Below are positions 22,929 through 31,196 of a stretch of 33,564 bases of DNA, piece by piece (position 1 is the stretch's first letter; each line of letters starts with the position of its first letter). Location of the stretch: positions 1 through 33,564 of the forward strand of contig JAUYCY010000049.1 in the NCBI GenBank assembly GCA_030692055.1. The letters run 5' to 3'. A model generated the notes under the pieces. It was not told the DNA's origin. It made no database searches and was given only the letters and a program-made list of their open reading frames with translations. A program made the position numbers and the translations under genes. The DNA is from Candidatus Omnitrophota bacterium (lineage in GTDB: Bacteria; Omnitrophota; Koll11; Duberdicusellales; 4484-171).

Positions 22929-24083
22929 TCATTTCAAAATATCCCTCACCGCCCAAATCACATACTCTACATCGCGGTCACTTAAGCCGGCGGATAAGGG
23001 CAGGCTCACTGTTTGACGGCCTATGCGCGTTGCTACGGGATAATCTTCGGGCTTAAAACCAAAGGCTCTTTGGTAATACGTATACTCAGGGATACTACGA
23101 TAATGCACGCCTGTGCCGATGTTTCGCTCATACATCTCTTGCATAAACTCATCACGGCAGATGCCGCACTTTTCCTTCTCTAATAAAAGAGTGTAAAGAT
23201 GGTAACCATGCTTCATCGCGGGGCTTACCGGCGCAGGAACCGTAACAGCTAAATCAAAAAATGCGTCATTATACTTCTGCCATATCTTAGCCCGACGCCG
23301 CCAGTTTGATTCTAGACGTTTTAATTGGTGAATACCTAAAGAAGCTTGTATGTCGGTCATATTGTATTTAAAGCCCCTCTCTACGACATCATAATGCTTA
23401 TAACCTTTATCGCTAAACCGCCCCCAGGCGTCTTTAGTCATTCCGTGTAAGGCCAATATTTTGATGCGGTTAGCTGTGTCTTCTTTGTCGGTCAAAATCA
23501 TCCCACCCTCTGCGGTAACAAGGTTTTTAGTGACGTAAAAACTAAAACAACCGAAATTACCGAATGTACCGGTTGATTTTCCCTTGTAATTTGCTTCAAT
23601 GGCGTGAGCGCAGTCTTCGATGATTTTTAAATTATATTCCTTGGCGATGGCTAAAATCTCATCCATCCGGCAGGGCCTGCCGGCTAAATGTACCGGTAGT
23701 ATCGCTTTTGTCTTTGAGGTAATCTTTTTTCTTATTTGCCCGGGGTCTATGTTCATGGTGACGGGCTCAACATCGGCCAAGACAGGGGTTGCTTGCGCAT
23801 GGATAATGGCATTTACAGTTGCGCAAAAAGTTAAAGCGGTAGTGATTACTTCATCGCCGTTGCCTATGCCGCTGGCCATAGCGCTTAAATGTAAAGCGGC
23901 CGTGCCGGAAGATACGGCTGTAGCATACCCAGCCTGTTTGTATCTTCGAAAATCTTCCTCAAACTTTGCGACTTTAGGACCTGTTCCTATCCAGCCGGAA
24001 CGCAGAGTCCTCACAACTTCGCTTATCTCTGCCTGTCCGATTTTAGGCTGTCCAAAGACTAAAAATTTTTTGCGCTTTTTCAT
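22929..24083 (-). CDS. DegT/DnrJ/EryC1/StrS sugar aminotransferase
   Basis: The 384-residue protein is a PLP enzyme that places an amino group on a keto nucleotide sugar. The PLP lysine is in SFYVTKNLVTAEGGM (K186). The fold markers are AVSSGTAALHLS (phosphate loop), IEDCAHAIEANYKGK (aspartate that pairs with the pyridine nitrogen), FKYNMTDIQASLGIHQL and VHYRSIPEY. The longer frame to 24161 would take its first residues from the adjacent repeat, so the ATG at 24083 is preferred although AAGG sits very close to it. The substrate is not evident. It could supply an amino sugar for the NeuB-type enzyme or for the glycan. Confidence 0.88.
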   Translation of the reverse strand: MKKRKKFLVFGQPKIGQAEISEVVRTLRSGWIGTGPKVAKFEEDFRRYKQAGYATAVSSGTAALHLSAMASGIGNGDEVITTALTFCATVNAIIHAQATPVLADVEPVTMNIDPGQIRKKITSKTKAILPVHLAGRPCRMDEILAIAKEYNLKIIEDCAHAIEANYKGKSTGTFGNFGCFSFYVTKNLVTAEGGMILTDKEDTANRIKILALHGMTKDAWGRFSDKGYKHYDVVERGFKYNMTDIQASLGIHQLKRLESNWRRRAKIWQKYNDAFFDLAVTVPAPVSPAMKHGYHLYTLLLEKEKCGICRDEFMQEMYERNIGTGVHYRSIPEYTYYQRAFGFKPEDYPVATRIGRQTVSLPLSAGLSDRDVEYVIWAVRDILK

Positions 24084-24124
24084 CCTTAAAAATAGCGGAA
24101 TAGTGTAACCGCGCGATACTACTA

Positions 24125-24265
24125 GGCGCTGTCGCGAAATAGCGCCAGCACCTGATTTCAATGATTAAAAAATGATTACGGTGATTGGAAATGCCAATGT
24201 TTTCAATCGTTGTAATCGCAGATGAATCGCTGTAATCAGGGACTGTTGCGTTTTGCGACAGTCCC
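24125..24265. mobile_element. MITE-like 141 bp element, copy 1
   Basis: Ends GGCGCTGTCGC and, inverted, GGGACTGTCGC form 11-base terminal inverted repeats. The flanks carry the direct repeat TACTA on both sides (24120-24124 and 24266-24270), which is a 5-base target duplication. The core has four 13-base boxes that can fold into two nested stems. It is inverted relative to copy 2 at 27053-27193, with four mismatches over 141 bases. Confidence 0.85.
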
Positions 24266-24267
24266 TA

Positions 24268-25509
24268 CTAATGCGCGCTCCAGGAGATATGCGCTGGCTG
24301 ATATATTCCGCATGTTTCAAAATCCATATACTTATCCTCAAGCCGCCGTATTACAACATTGCGCTCTCTATGCACAGCTAACGGCACATCTGCCTTTAAG
24401 CTTCTTACCTCTACATCAAAAACATATTCTCCGGGTAATAAGTTATGGCCTTTTATAAGAATCGCTGCGCAGCTTTGCACTCTTTGCGGATGGCAGTTAT
24501 ACATATGCGATAAAATGGTAAAACACTTACATCCGTCAATTTTTCGATAAGCCGTAAAGGCAAAAGTTATATCGTCAAGCGGATATTGCAAACAATTATA
24601 ATCAAAGCTAATCTCTATAGGCTTTGCGTAATCAAAATATAACCTCTTCTCTATTGACTCGGCATGCTCAAATTTTACATTGCCTAAAAGTGCTCCGCCG
24701 CGCGGTTTAGAAGTGCCGACCGCGCCTGCGCTAGCCCAGCTCATCTCTTTAGCTATATCGTCCTCATAAACCGCTACTACTTTACGGGGACTGCCTTCGG
24801 CGGCGATTCTACCTTCCTTAAGCAAAATAGCCCTATCGCAGTAGTTAACAATATAGGGTATGCTATGTGAAACCATAACTATCGTGGTATCTGTTTTCTT
24901 GAGACTATTCATATACTCAAAACATTTCTGCTGAAATATGAAATCACCCACTGCCAAAACTTCATCTACTAATAAAATATCCGGCGCAACATGCACCGCT
25001 ATGGCAAACCCTAAACGAATAAACATTCCTGAGGAATACCTTTTTACCGGAGTATCGATGAACTTTTTATAGTCGTGAAAGCCGTATCCCGCAAACTCCA
25101 CAATCGAATTAAACTTCTTATCTATTTCCTTTTTGCTCATACCGATTATCGAGCCGTTTAAATAGATATTTTCTCTTCCCGTAAAAAGCGGGTGAAAACC
25201 CGCTCCGGCAACAATCAGGCAAGATACACGGCCACGGGTTATGACCGTGCCTTTATTGGGCTCCATAAGACCGGCTAAAAGCTTAAGGACTGTGGTTTTG
25301 CCGGAGCCGTTATAACCGATAATACCTAAGGTTTCGCCTTTTTCTACCTTAAAGGAAACGTCTTTGAGCGCCCAAAAGGTTTTGTGTTCTAAGGAAGGTT
25401 TCTTACTGAATTTAGAAAGAAAAAAAGGAAAGGCATCCCTAAGAAGGGTCGGCCTTTCGCCACGCCGAAAACTCTTATGCACATTGTTAAACTCAATAGC
25501 AGATTCCAT
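24268..25509 (-). CDS. wzt: Polysaccharide ABC exporter ATPase (Wzt)
   Basis: The 413-residue protein has an ABC domain and a C-terminal extension. The Walker A motif GYNGSGKT is at 65-72, the signature YSSGM at 158-162 and Walker B ILLVDE at 178-183, with a switch histidine in VSHS. HPLFTGRENIYLNG matches Wzt and TagH types. Residues of about 260-413 form a beta-rich domain like the Wzt carbohydrate-binding domain, which recognises the finished glycan end. It pairs with the permease just upstream. The stop codon falls in the 5-base duplication of the adjacent MITE-like element. Confidence 0.93.
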   Translation of the reverse strand: MESAIEFNNVHKSFRRGERPTLLRDAFPFFLSKFSKKPSLEHKTFWALKDVSFKVEKGETLGIIGYNGSGKTTVLKLLAGLMEPNKGTVITRGRVSCLIVAGAGFHPLFTGRENIYLNGSIIGMSKKEIDKKFNSIVEFAGYGFHDYKKFIDTPVKRYSSGMFIRLGFAIAVHVAPDILLVDEVLAVGDFIFQQKCFEYMNSLKKTDTTIVMVSHSIPYIVNYCDRAILLKEGRIAAEGSPRKVVAVYEDDIAKEMSWASAGAVGTSKPRGGALLGNVKFEHAESIEKRLYFDYAKPIEISFDYNCLQYPLDDITFAFTAYRKIDGCKCFTILSHMYNCHPQRVQSCAAILIKGHNLLPGEYVFDVEVRSLKADVPLAVHRERNVVIRRLEDKYMDFETCGIYQPAHISWSAH

Positions 25510-25521
25510 TATAAAAACTAT

Positions 25522-26343
25522 TTAAATATTTTCCGCGAAAAGATGTTCGTTCTTATGAAACCATAATAAACCGATGAAAAAAATACAAAAACATAAAACA
25601 ATAGGGATTGCTAATTTCGCTAAATCCGGCCACCGGCCAATTAAAATTAAATCTCTATACGTATCAATTATCGGTATCATGGGGTTAACGGTAATTAAAA
25701 CGCCTTGCAGCTGTTTAGAGACGACTTTTATGGGATAAATTACCGGTGTTATAAACATTAAAAGCGGGGCCGTGCCTGTCACAACGTAACCTATGTCGCG
25801 GTAAAAAAGGTTGCCCATAGAAAGAATAAAGGTAAAGCCTGAAACTAAAATAATCTGAAGCAATAATACCAGCGGCACAGCTAAAATAGTAATATGTATT
25901 TTTACCTTATAAAATAGCATTAAGCCAAATAAAACAATAGACGCAATGAGTAAGTCAATCACTTTAGATAGAATCGAAGATATAGGAATTATCTCTCGCG
26001 GAAAATATATTTTATCTATAAGGGATGAATTGCTTACAAGGCTCTGCGTTGCGGCATTTAAGGCGCCAGCGAAAAAAGTCCAAGGCAAGAGACCGCAATA
26101 GGCAAAGACAGGGTAGGGAATGTTTCCCGTATCAATAGCAATTATTTTTGCTTTATATATAAAAGTAAAAATAAGCATCGTAGTAAAAGGAATAAAAACT
26201 GCCCAAGCAGCGCCTAAAAATGTCTGCTTATACTGGACTTTGATGCCTCTAGTGGCTAGACTGAATAACAATTCTCTATACGTAAAAATTTCCGCAATTA
26301 TCTCTATTAGATTTTTAGGTTTATTTTCTTTTTCGTGAACCAT
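25522..26343 (-). CDS. wzm: Polysaccharide ABC exporter permease (Wzm)
   Basis: The 273-residue protein is an ABC-2 type permease with about six membrane helices (starting near residues 43, 78, 122, 151, 187 and 241). LATRGIKVQYKQTFLGAAWAV, NLFYRDIGYVV and ITPVIYP are landmarks of the Wzm/TagG group. With Wzt it moves undecaprenyl-linked polysaccharide across the inner membrane. The start codon overlaps the tyrosine-rich tail codons of the kinase gene by 23 bases, giving tight translational coupling. It has no signal peptide. Confidence 0.93.
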   Translation of the reverse strand: MVHEKENKPKNLIEIIAEIFTYRELLFSLATRGIKVQYKQTFLGAAWAVFIPFTTMLIFTFIYKAKIIAIDTGNIPYPVFAYCGLLPWTFFAGALNAATQSLVSNSSLIDKIYFPREIIPISSILSKVIDLLIASIVLFGLMLFYKVKIHITILAVPLVLLLQIILVSGFTFILSMGNLFYRDIGYVVTGTAPLLMFITPVIYPIKVVSKQLQGVLITVNPMIPIIDTYRDLILIGRWPDLAKLAIPIVLCFCIFFIGLLWFHKNEHLFAENI

Positions 26344-27031
26344 AATAGTAATAATAATAGTAATGGCTCCTACGCATATTAACCTTATTAAAAATTACTC
26401 CGGTGACATTGCTTTTAACATCTCTAAGCATACTCATCGCGCGTAAAATTGCTTCGCGGGGTGTTTTTTCCGCCAGCACCACCATAAACACGCAATCAGC
26501 CAGTAAGCTCAATATGAGCGCATCCGTAACCGCCAATATACAAGGCGCATCAAGTATAATGATATCAAACGCATGCTTTACCTCTTCTAAAAACAACTTC
26601 ATTTTATCTGAGCCTATTATTTCCGCAGGGTTATGCGGTATAGCTCCGCTTGTAATAAGATGTAAATTACCTATCCCCACATCCTTTAATACCTTATCCC
26701 ACTGCTCTCTCCCGTAAAGTATTTCGCTAAGACCCCGCGACTTCTCCGTGCCTAATATCGTGTGTATGTTCGGGCGCCTTAAATCGCAATCAACGAGCAA
26801 AGTCTTTTTACCGATTTCAGCCATAACAATAGCTAAATTAGTGCTGGTTAAGCTTTTACCCTCTTCAGGGTGTGCGCTGGTAAGTATAAGCACTTTCGGA
26901 GGGGTAGTCAGATTGCTACTCAAGATGTTTGTGCGCAGTGAACGATAAGACTCTGCCTCCGGAGAACGAGGGTCAATTTGAACAATTACCCGCTTATCGA
27001 AAGAGCTATAAATTTCTTTTTTATTATCCAT
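26321..27031 (-). CDS. BY-type tyrosine kinase (CpsD/CapB-like)
   Basis: The 236-residue cytoplasmic kinase has Walker A TSAHPEEGKS at 51-60, Walker A' LVDCDLRRP at 79-87 and Walker B FDIIILDAP around 154-162. These are the BY-kinase motifs that separate it from ParA/MinD. The tail has seven consecutive tyrosines (224-230), the autophosphorylation cluster. The membrane activator is probably the Wzz-like protein encoded just upstream. Together they control chain length and export. The 23-base overlap with wzm links its translation to the exporter. Confidence 0.93.
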   Translation of the reverse strand: MDNKKEIYSSFDKRVIVQIDPRSPEAESYRSLRTNILSSNLTTPPKVLILTSAHPEEGKSLTSTNLAIVMAEIGKKTLLVDCDLRRPNIHTILGTEKSRGLSEILYGREQWDKVLKDVGIGNLHLITSGAIPHNPAEIIGSDKMKLFLEEVKHAFDIIILDAPCILAVTDALILSLLADCVFMVVLAEKTPREAILRAMSMLRDVKSNVTGVIFNKVNMRRSHYYYYYYYGSRKRK

Positions 27032-27052
27032 ATTTTTAAACGGCTATTCTAT

Positions 27053-27193
27053 GGGACTGTCGCAAAACGCAACAGTCCCTGATTACAGCGATTCATCTGC
27101 GATTACAACGATTAAAAACATTGGCATTCCCAATCACCGTAATCATCTTTTAATCATTGAAATCAGGCGCTGGCGCTATTTCGCGACAGCGCC
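27053..27193. mobile_element. MITE-like 141 bp element, copy 2
   Basis: It is bounded by GGGACTGTCGC and, inverted, GGCGCTGTCGC, and flanked by the direct repeat TCTAT (27048-27052 and 27194-27198). The boxes are GATTACAGCGATT, GATTACAACGATT, AATCACCGTAATC and AATCATTGAAATC, with seven-base spacers and a central loop of about 18 bases. It is 97% identical to copy 1 in inverted orientation. Confidence 0.87.
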
Positions 27194-27208
27194 TCTATAC
27201 GCTAATCA

Positions 27209-28588
27209 TTAATGTTTTCTGTGGCGATGTTTACTTACGTCGGTACGAATAATAGGAATAACACCAATAATAGGCTTATGCAAATAATACTCGACATCTT
27301 CGAGAGTTTTTAAAGATGTGTCGATATTTTCCTGTAGAAATGCCGCGGTGATTCCTAAGACAAGCCCCAGGGATATCGCGATTATAGCTCCCGGCATCCC
27401 TTGCGGTTTTTCTGGTTTCTTAGGTTCGATGGCGAGACGAAGAATTCTTACTCTAGTGGCATTCAATACAGAGTCGAGACGAAGTTTTTCTTTCTCTTCC
27501 ATTAATTTGTCATAGGTTTTTTCATCCAGGCTAAGTTCCCGAGCCAGTTGACGCACCTTAAAATCAGGACTCATTTCGTCAGTCTTATCTGCGGAAGCAA
27601 CCGGAAAACGCGCCTCTAAGACTTTCTTGGCAGTATCTTCTGCATTTGTATATTCTGAAATCTGTGTTTTCAAATCTTCCAACGGTTTTATAGCTTCTTT
27701 GTTAATCTCCTCTTTAATGTTCTCTATCTCCATATTCGTCTCTATAACCTTAGGATGTTCTTCTGTGAATTGTATCAAAAGAGAAGAAAGTTTCTGCTCG
27801 AGGACTGCTAATTTATCTTTGAGCTTAATAAATTCTTTTGACTGAGGTATTACCGATAAAATATCTTTATCGGACTTTTTCGAAGCGATTTTTTCCTCAA
27901 GCACTTTTAATTTAGCTTCAGCCATCTGTCTGTTTAACTTAGCGCTTACATAGTCCTGCTGTAGTTTTTCAAATTCGCGCGTCTCCGCCGGCGATATTTC
28001 CCCTCCTTCAGTTTTAGGAACATAGCCAGACAGGGTATGCTTGCCTTCTTCTATTTTTCGTTTCACTGCCTCCATTTGCCTCTCTATGTACTTTATAGAA
28101 GCTTGAGTGCCGCCTGTTATACCTTTAAAGCTCTGCTCAACTATAACACGCGCAGTTACATTTGCTATATCCATAGCTTTTTTAGGATTTTCGGATAACG
28201 CACTAATCGCTAAAACGTCAGAACCCTCTTCTTGTTCAACTAATATTGAATTAAGTATAAAAGCCGGCGTTATATCAGCCAACGCCCTTTCTGCCAATTC
28301 GCCACCCATCTTTAAGGCTTTCGTCTTCTCAAATTCTATATAACGAGTTACCTCTTCAGCTAATGTATGAGTTTTTATGAAGCGCTTGATACCCTCCATC
28401 AAATCTACATTATAAGGAGAACCCTCTACGATGATAAAAGCACTTGCTTTATAAACTACAGGTTTGGCGGGAACAAAAAGGATGCTCGAGAAAAGGACAA
28501 CAACCACTGATAAAATAATTACAAATTTCCTCTTTATTAGAATTTCAACATAATCTTTTAAACTTACCTCTCTCTCGCTATATTCCAT
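27209..28588 (-). CDS. Wzz/PCP chain-length determinant protein
   Basis: The 459-residue protein has the PCP layout: a short cytoplasmic N-terminus (VSLKDYVEILIKRKFVIIL), membrane helix 1 at about 20-42, a periplasmic region with long coiled-coil segments (about 165-345), and membrane helix 2 at about 405-425 after the proline-rich PKKPEKPQGMPGA. The C-terminal tail (KTLEDVEYYLHKPIIGVIPI) matches the part that contacts a BY-kinase. It regulates polysaccharide chain length and partners the kinase encoded after the MITE-like element. It starts ten bases after the AlbA-TPR gene stop. Confidence 0.9.
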   Translation of the reverse strand: MEYSEREVSLKDYVEILIKRKFVIILSVVVVLFSSILFVPAKPVVYKASAFIIVEGSPYNVDLMEGIKRFIKTHTLAEEVTRYIEFEKTKALKMGGELAERALADITPAFILNSILVEQEEGSDVLAISALSENPKKAMDIANVTARVIVEQSFKGITGGTQASIKYIERQMEAVKRKIEEGKHTLSGYVPKTEGGEISPAETREFEKLQQDYVSAKLNRQMAEAKLKVLEEKIASKKSDKDILSVIPQSKEFIKLKDKLAVLEQKLSSLLIQFTEEHPKVIETNMEIENIKEEINKEAIKPLEDLKTQISEYTNAEDTAKKVLEARFPVASADKTDEMSPDFKVRQLARELSLDEKTYDKLMEEKEKLRLDSVLNATRVRILRLAIEPKKPEKPQGMPGAIIAISLGLVLGITAAFLQENIDTSLKTLEDVEYYLHKPIIGVIPIIRTDVSKHRHRKH

Positions 28589-28598
28589 TGTTTTTATA

Positions 28599-30647
28599 TT
28601 ACATCCCTAATGCGCTTATCTTTTCATTAACCTCTTTTAGTAATTCAGGATTAGCTTTTTCGCTAGAAATAATTCTTGTAAACATTTGCTTTGCTTTATC
28701 TTTCTGGCCTAATTCTAAATAGCAAAGCCCTATTTGATAATATTCATAGCCCTCGCTTGAAGCTTCCGCGAGATCTAATGCTTTCTCATACATATCAATG
28801 GCTTCCTGAAATTTTCCTTGTTTATAAAAACAAGAGGCGATACCATGCATAGCAGATAATGCGATGGGGTGATCGGGATACTCCTTGAGTACTCTTTGAT
28901 ATTCAGTAATCGCATTGTCTAGTTCTCCTATGTCTAGATAAAGTGCTCCTCTCCAATAATATGCATACGCTGCCCAACGACTTTTAGGATATTTTTTTAA
29001 TAAATCGGCATAAGCATTAAGAGCGCCAACATCTTCTCCAAGAATATCCATACAACCAGCCATGTAATATTGCGCACTATCTGCTTTTTCGCTATTGGGA
29101 AACTCTATAAGAAATCTCGAATAAGCGTCTATCGCCTCGCGGTATTCTCCGCGATTATGCGCTAGGGAAGCCCTATAGTATTGGGCAACGGGATCGCTAG
29201 CGCTTGTTCGAAATAATGTTATAACGATGATTATCAACAACAAACCGGTACCAATAGCAACGAACCGGATAAGTATTTTCTTTGATTTTTTCGCATTATT
29301 AATGAGTGTCTGAATAACGGAACCAATAGCGTATCTTTCTCCTTTATTCGTATAATCTCTACTTTCTTTTGATAACGACGCCATTTCTTGCGGGGTTATG
29401 GCCGGGCCTATTATTCTTTGAATCCTATCATTTATCTCTTCTTTTTTCGGCTGCCGTGAACGTTCAATTGGCCCGAATAGAGTCAAAATAAAATCTACGC
29501 CGCTATCAAGAAAAATTGGATCTCTTAATTCACTCTGCCTAATGGTAAGTTTTATTCTCCTGATACCGGTGCCTAACTTTTCAATGTATTTACCTATACG
29601 CATAAGTATCTCTGTGATAAACTTATTCCTTGAATACTGTGTATATTCCATATTGGCCACAGTTACTCCGTGCGCAAGGCCCCCCGGCGTGTATATTTCA
29701 ATACGGTCGTCAAACATAAAAATGCGCACCTGCGAATTCTCAATACTATAATCCCTATGTACAACCGCATTAGTTATAGCTTCCCTGACTGCCACTGCGG
29801 GATATTCAGTAAAATCATCTCTTTTTAGCCCCTCTATTTTAGCTCCTGTATTCATATGCTTAAAAATAAAATTCCATGCTTCATCTATCATGCAAGGGAT
29901 AGTGCCTTTTACTTCTTTCTGATCCACAATAACACTACCTATGTTTTTCCCCTGAAACCTAACTAGGCGCACTCCGCTAGAAATAATAAAGTACTGCGGG
30001 TCATTGCCGAACATAAGTAAACCCGCGGCAGTGGGCACTAATCTATTTCCGCTCTCAATAAGAATACCTTTATCTTTTAAGACTTTTTCTCTATTTCTAT
30101 CTGCCATATCTTCTACCTTAGGCCCTATGCTTTTTAAATATTCATCTATTTTTGTCGCATCTAAATCTTCATAGCTAGCTGTTTCTACCGCCCAAGAATC
30201 ACTCTCTTGCTTTCGAAAGCTGCTTTGCTTTTTGTACATATTTTGAATTTCGCTATGGCTTGCTACGTAAACTTGTTTGTCTACTCTAACGTAGCAATCG
30301 CCTTCTGCGTAATAAGGCCTCTCGCTGCCTCGCCTTATCCTTATAACGCCTAATTGTTTTCCTCCGATTGTTTCCATAGAAACCTGGGGATTGACTGACG
30401 AGTTACAATAATCCTTGTCAATTTTCATTATTTCTTTAAAAATATCAAAGTCGCGGCTTACATCGGCTGCCGCGTGTTTATTTTTATCTATTCCTATAAG
30501 AATTACGCCATCGCCCGAATTTGCAAATGCTACCATTATTTTGGCTAACTCTTTTCTGCTATTTTCAGTCGTAGGCGGTTCTTTTATTAATTCCAAATTT
30601 TGGCCAACGCCTTTATCAACCAGTTCTAGGATTTCTTCTTCAATCAC
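28599..30647 (-). CDS. AlbA_2 / GHKL-like / membrane helix / TPR fusion protein
   Basis: The 682-residue protein begins with GTG, preceded by AGGAGA. Residues 10-130 match the AlbA_2 (Schlafen-type) domain: QNLELIKEPP, ELAKIMVAFANSGDGVILIGID, and DCYVRVDKQVYVAS. Residues of about 285-390 match the HATPase_c_4 region of the same transcriptional-regulator family (VREAITNAVVHRDYS, EIYTPGGL, LGTGIRRI). One strong membrane helix lies at 459-479. Residues 487-680 hold about five TPR repeats like those of BamD/YbgF proteins. With the N-terminus in the cytoplasm, the TPRs would face the periplasm. The usual family ends before the helix, so this is an unusual fusion. It precedes the Wzz gene by ten bases. 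Confidence 0.85.
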   Translation of the reverse strand: MIEEEILELVDKGVGQNLELIKEPPTTENSRKELAKIMVAFANSGDGVILIGIDKNKHAAADVSRDFDIFKEIMKIDKDYCNSSVNPQVSMETIGGKQLGVIRIRRGSERPYYAEGDCYVRVDKQVYVASHSEIQNMYKKQSSFRKQESDSWAVETASYEDLDATKIDEYLKSIGPKVEDMADRNREKVLKDKGILIESGNRLVPTAAGLLMFGNDPQYFIISSGVRLVRFQGKNIGSVIVDQKEVKGTIPCMIDEAWNFIFKHMNTGAKIEGLKRDDFTEYPAVAVREAITNAVVHRDYSIENSQVRIFMFDDRIEIYTPGGLAHGVTVANMEYTQYSRNKFITEILMRIGKYIEKLGTGIRRIKLTIRQSELRDPIFLDSGVDFILTLFGPIERSRQPKKEEINDRIQRIIGPAITPQEMASLSKESRDYTNKGERYAIGSVIQTLINNAKKSKKILIRFVAIGTGLLLIIIVITLFRTSASDPVAQYYRASLAHNRGEYREAIDAYSRFLIEFPNSEKADSAQYYMAGCMDILGEDVGALNAYADLLKKYPKSRWAAYAYYWRGALYLDIGELDNAITEYQRVLKEYPDHPIALSAMHGIASCFYKQGKFQEAIDMYEKALDLAEASSEGYEYYQIGLCYLELGQKDKAKQMFTRIISSEKANPELLKEVNEKISALGM

Positions 30648-30689
30648 TTTTCTCTCCTATCTTGCTATCAAGTTATCTTTTCTCATTAT

Positions 30690-31028
30690 CTACCGCATTC
30701 TTTCATCAATTACTCGCCTATGTTCTGCTTGCAAGCTACCCCTAACATGCGTCTTCCATCCATTTACCATACCACGCACAGGTTTATAAACTTTTTCAAA
30801 AACAAAATCCTCCATAACGTCACGATTAACCCCATCCTTCTTAGATTGCTCCTCACCGGAAACCGTCCCTTCTTCTGCCTGTCCCGTTGCAGCTTCGTAA
30901 CGTATCTGCATTACGGGTAATTTTCTATATACATAGCTAAACGCTGTCCCCGCAAGAAAACATATAATAATTATAATGAGATAGGTGAAAATTGCTACTT
31001 TTTTCACCTTACCTTTATATCTACCCAT
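30690..31028 (-). CDS. Small single-pass membrane protein, unknown
   Basis: The 112-residue protein has a basic N-terminus (MGRYKGKVKK), a membrane helix at about 11-33 and a charged C-terminal region of about 75 residues. AGGTGG lies five bases before the ATG at 31028. A GTG at 31037 in the same frame overlaps that ribosome site and is not preferred. No family is recognised. It lies between the membrane-linked response regulator and the AlbA-TPR protein, both of which also have a single helix, so an assembly role is possible. Confidence 0.65.
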   Translation of the reverse strand: MGRYKGKVKKVAIFTYLIIIIICFLAGTAFSYVYRKLPVMQIRYEAATGQAEEGTVSGEEQSKKDGVNRDVMEDFVFEKVYKPVRGMVNGWKTHVRGSLQAEHRRVIDERMR

Positions 31029-31056
31029 GTTAACCACCTCGCGTTACCGCTTTAAT

Positions 31057-31196
31057 GGGACTGTTGCGAAATACAACAGTCCCTGATTTCAGCGATTAAT
31101 ACTTGATTGCAGCGATTGAAATTGTTAATGTTTTCAATCGTTGTAATCTTTTAATAATCATTGCAATCAAGCGCTGGGGCATTATGCAACAGCGCC
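31057..31196. mobile_element. MITE-like element, copy 3
   Basis: It is bounded by GGGACTGTTGC and, inverted, GGCGCTGTTGC, and flanked by the 5-base direct repeat TTAAT (31052-31056 and 31197-31201). The right repeat contains the stop codon of the response regulator gene. The boxes are GATTTCAGCGATT, GATTGCAGCGATT, AATCGTTGTAATC and AATCATTGCAATC, with the same spacing as in copy 2. Confidence 0.85.

Noticed and set aside
24084..24161. Longer N-terminus of the DegT aminotransferase
   Set aside because: The extra residues come partly from the MITE-like element and do not fit the family start.
24239..24265. Rho-independent terminator after wzt
   Set aside because: The hairpin is the end of the MITE-like element and lacks a following T run on the minus strand.
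26321..27031. ParA/MinD-type partition ATPase
   Set aside because: Walker A' LVDCDLRRP, the tyrosine tail and the wzz neighbour identify a BY-kinase.
28599..30647. Defence-type Schlafen/AlbA gene
   Set aside because: There are no defence genes around it, and the membrane helix and TPRs together with wzz context favour an envelope role.
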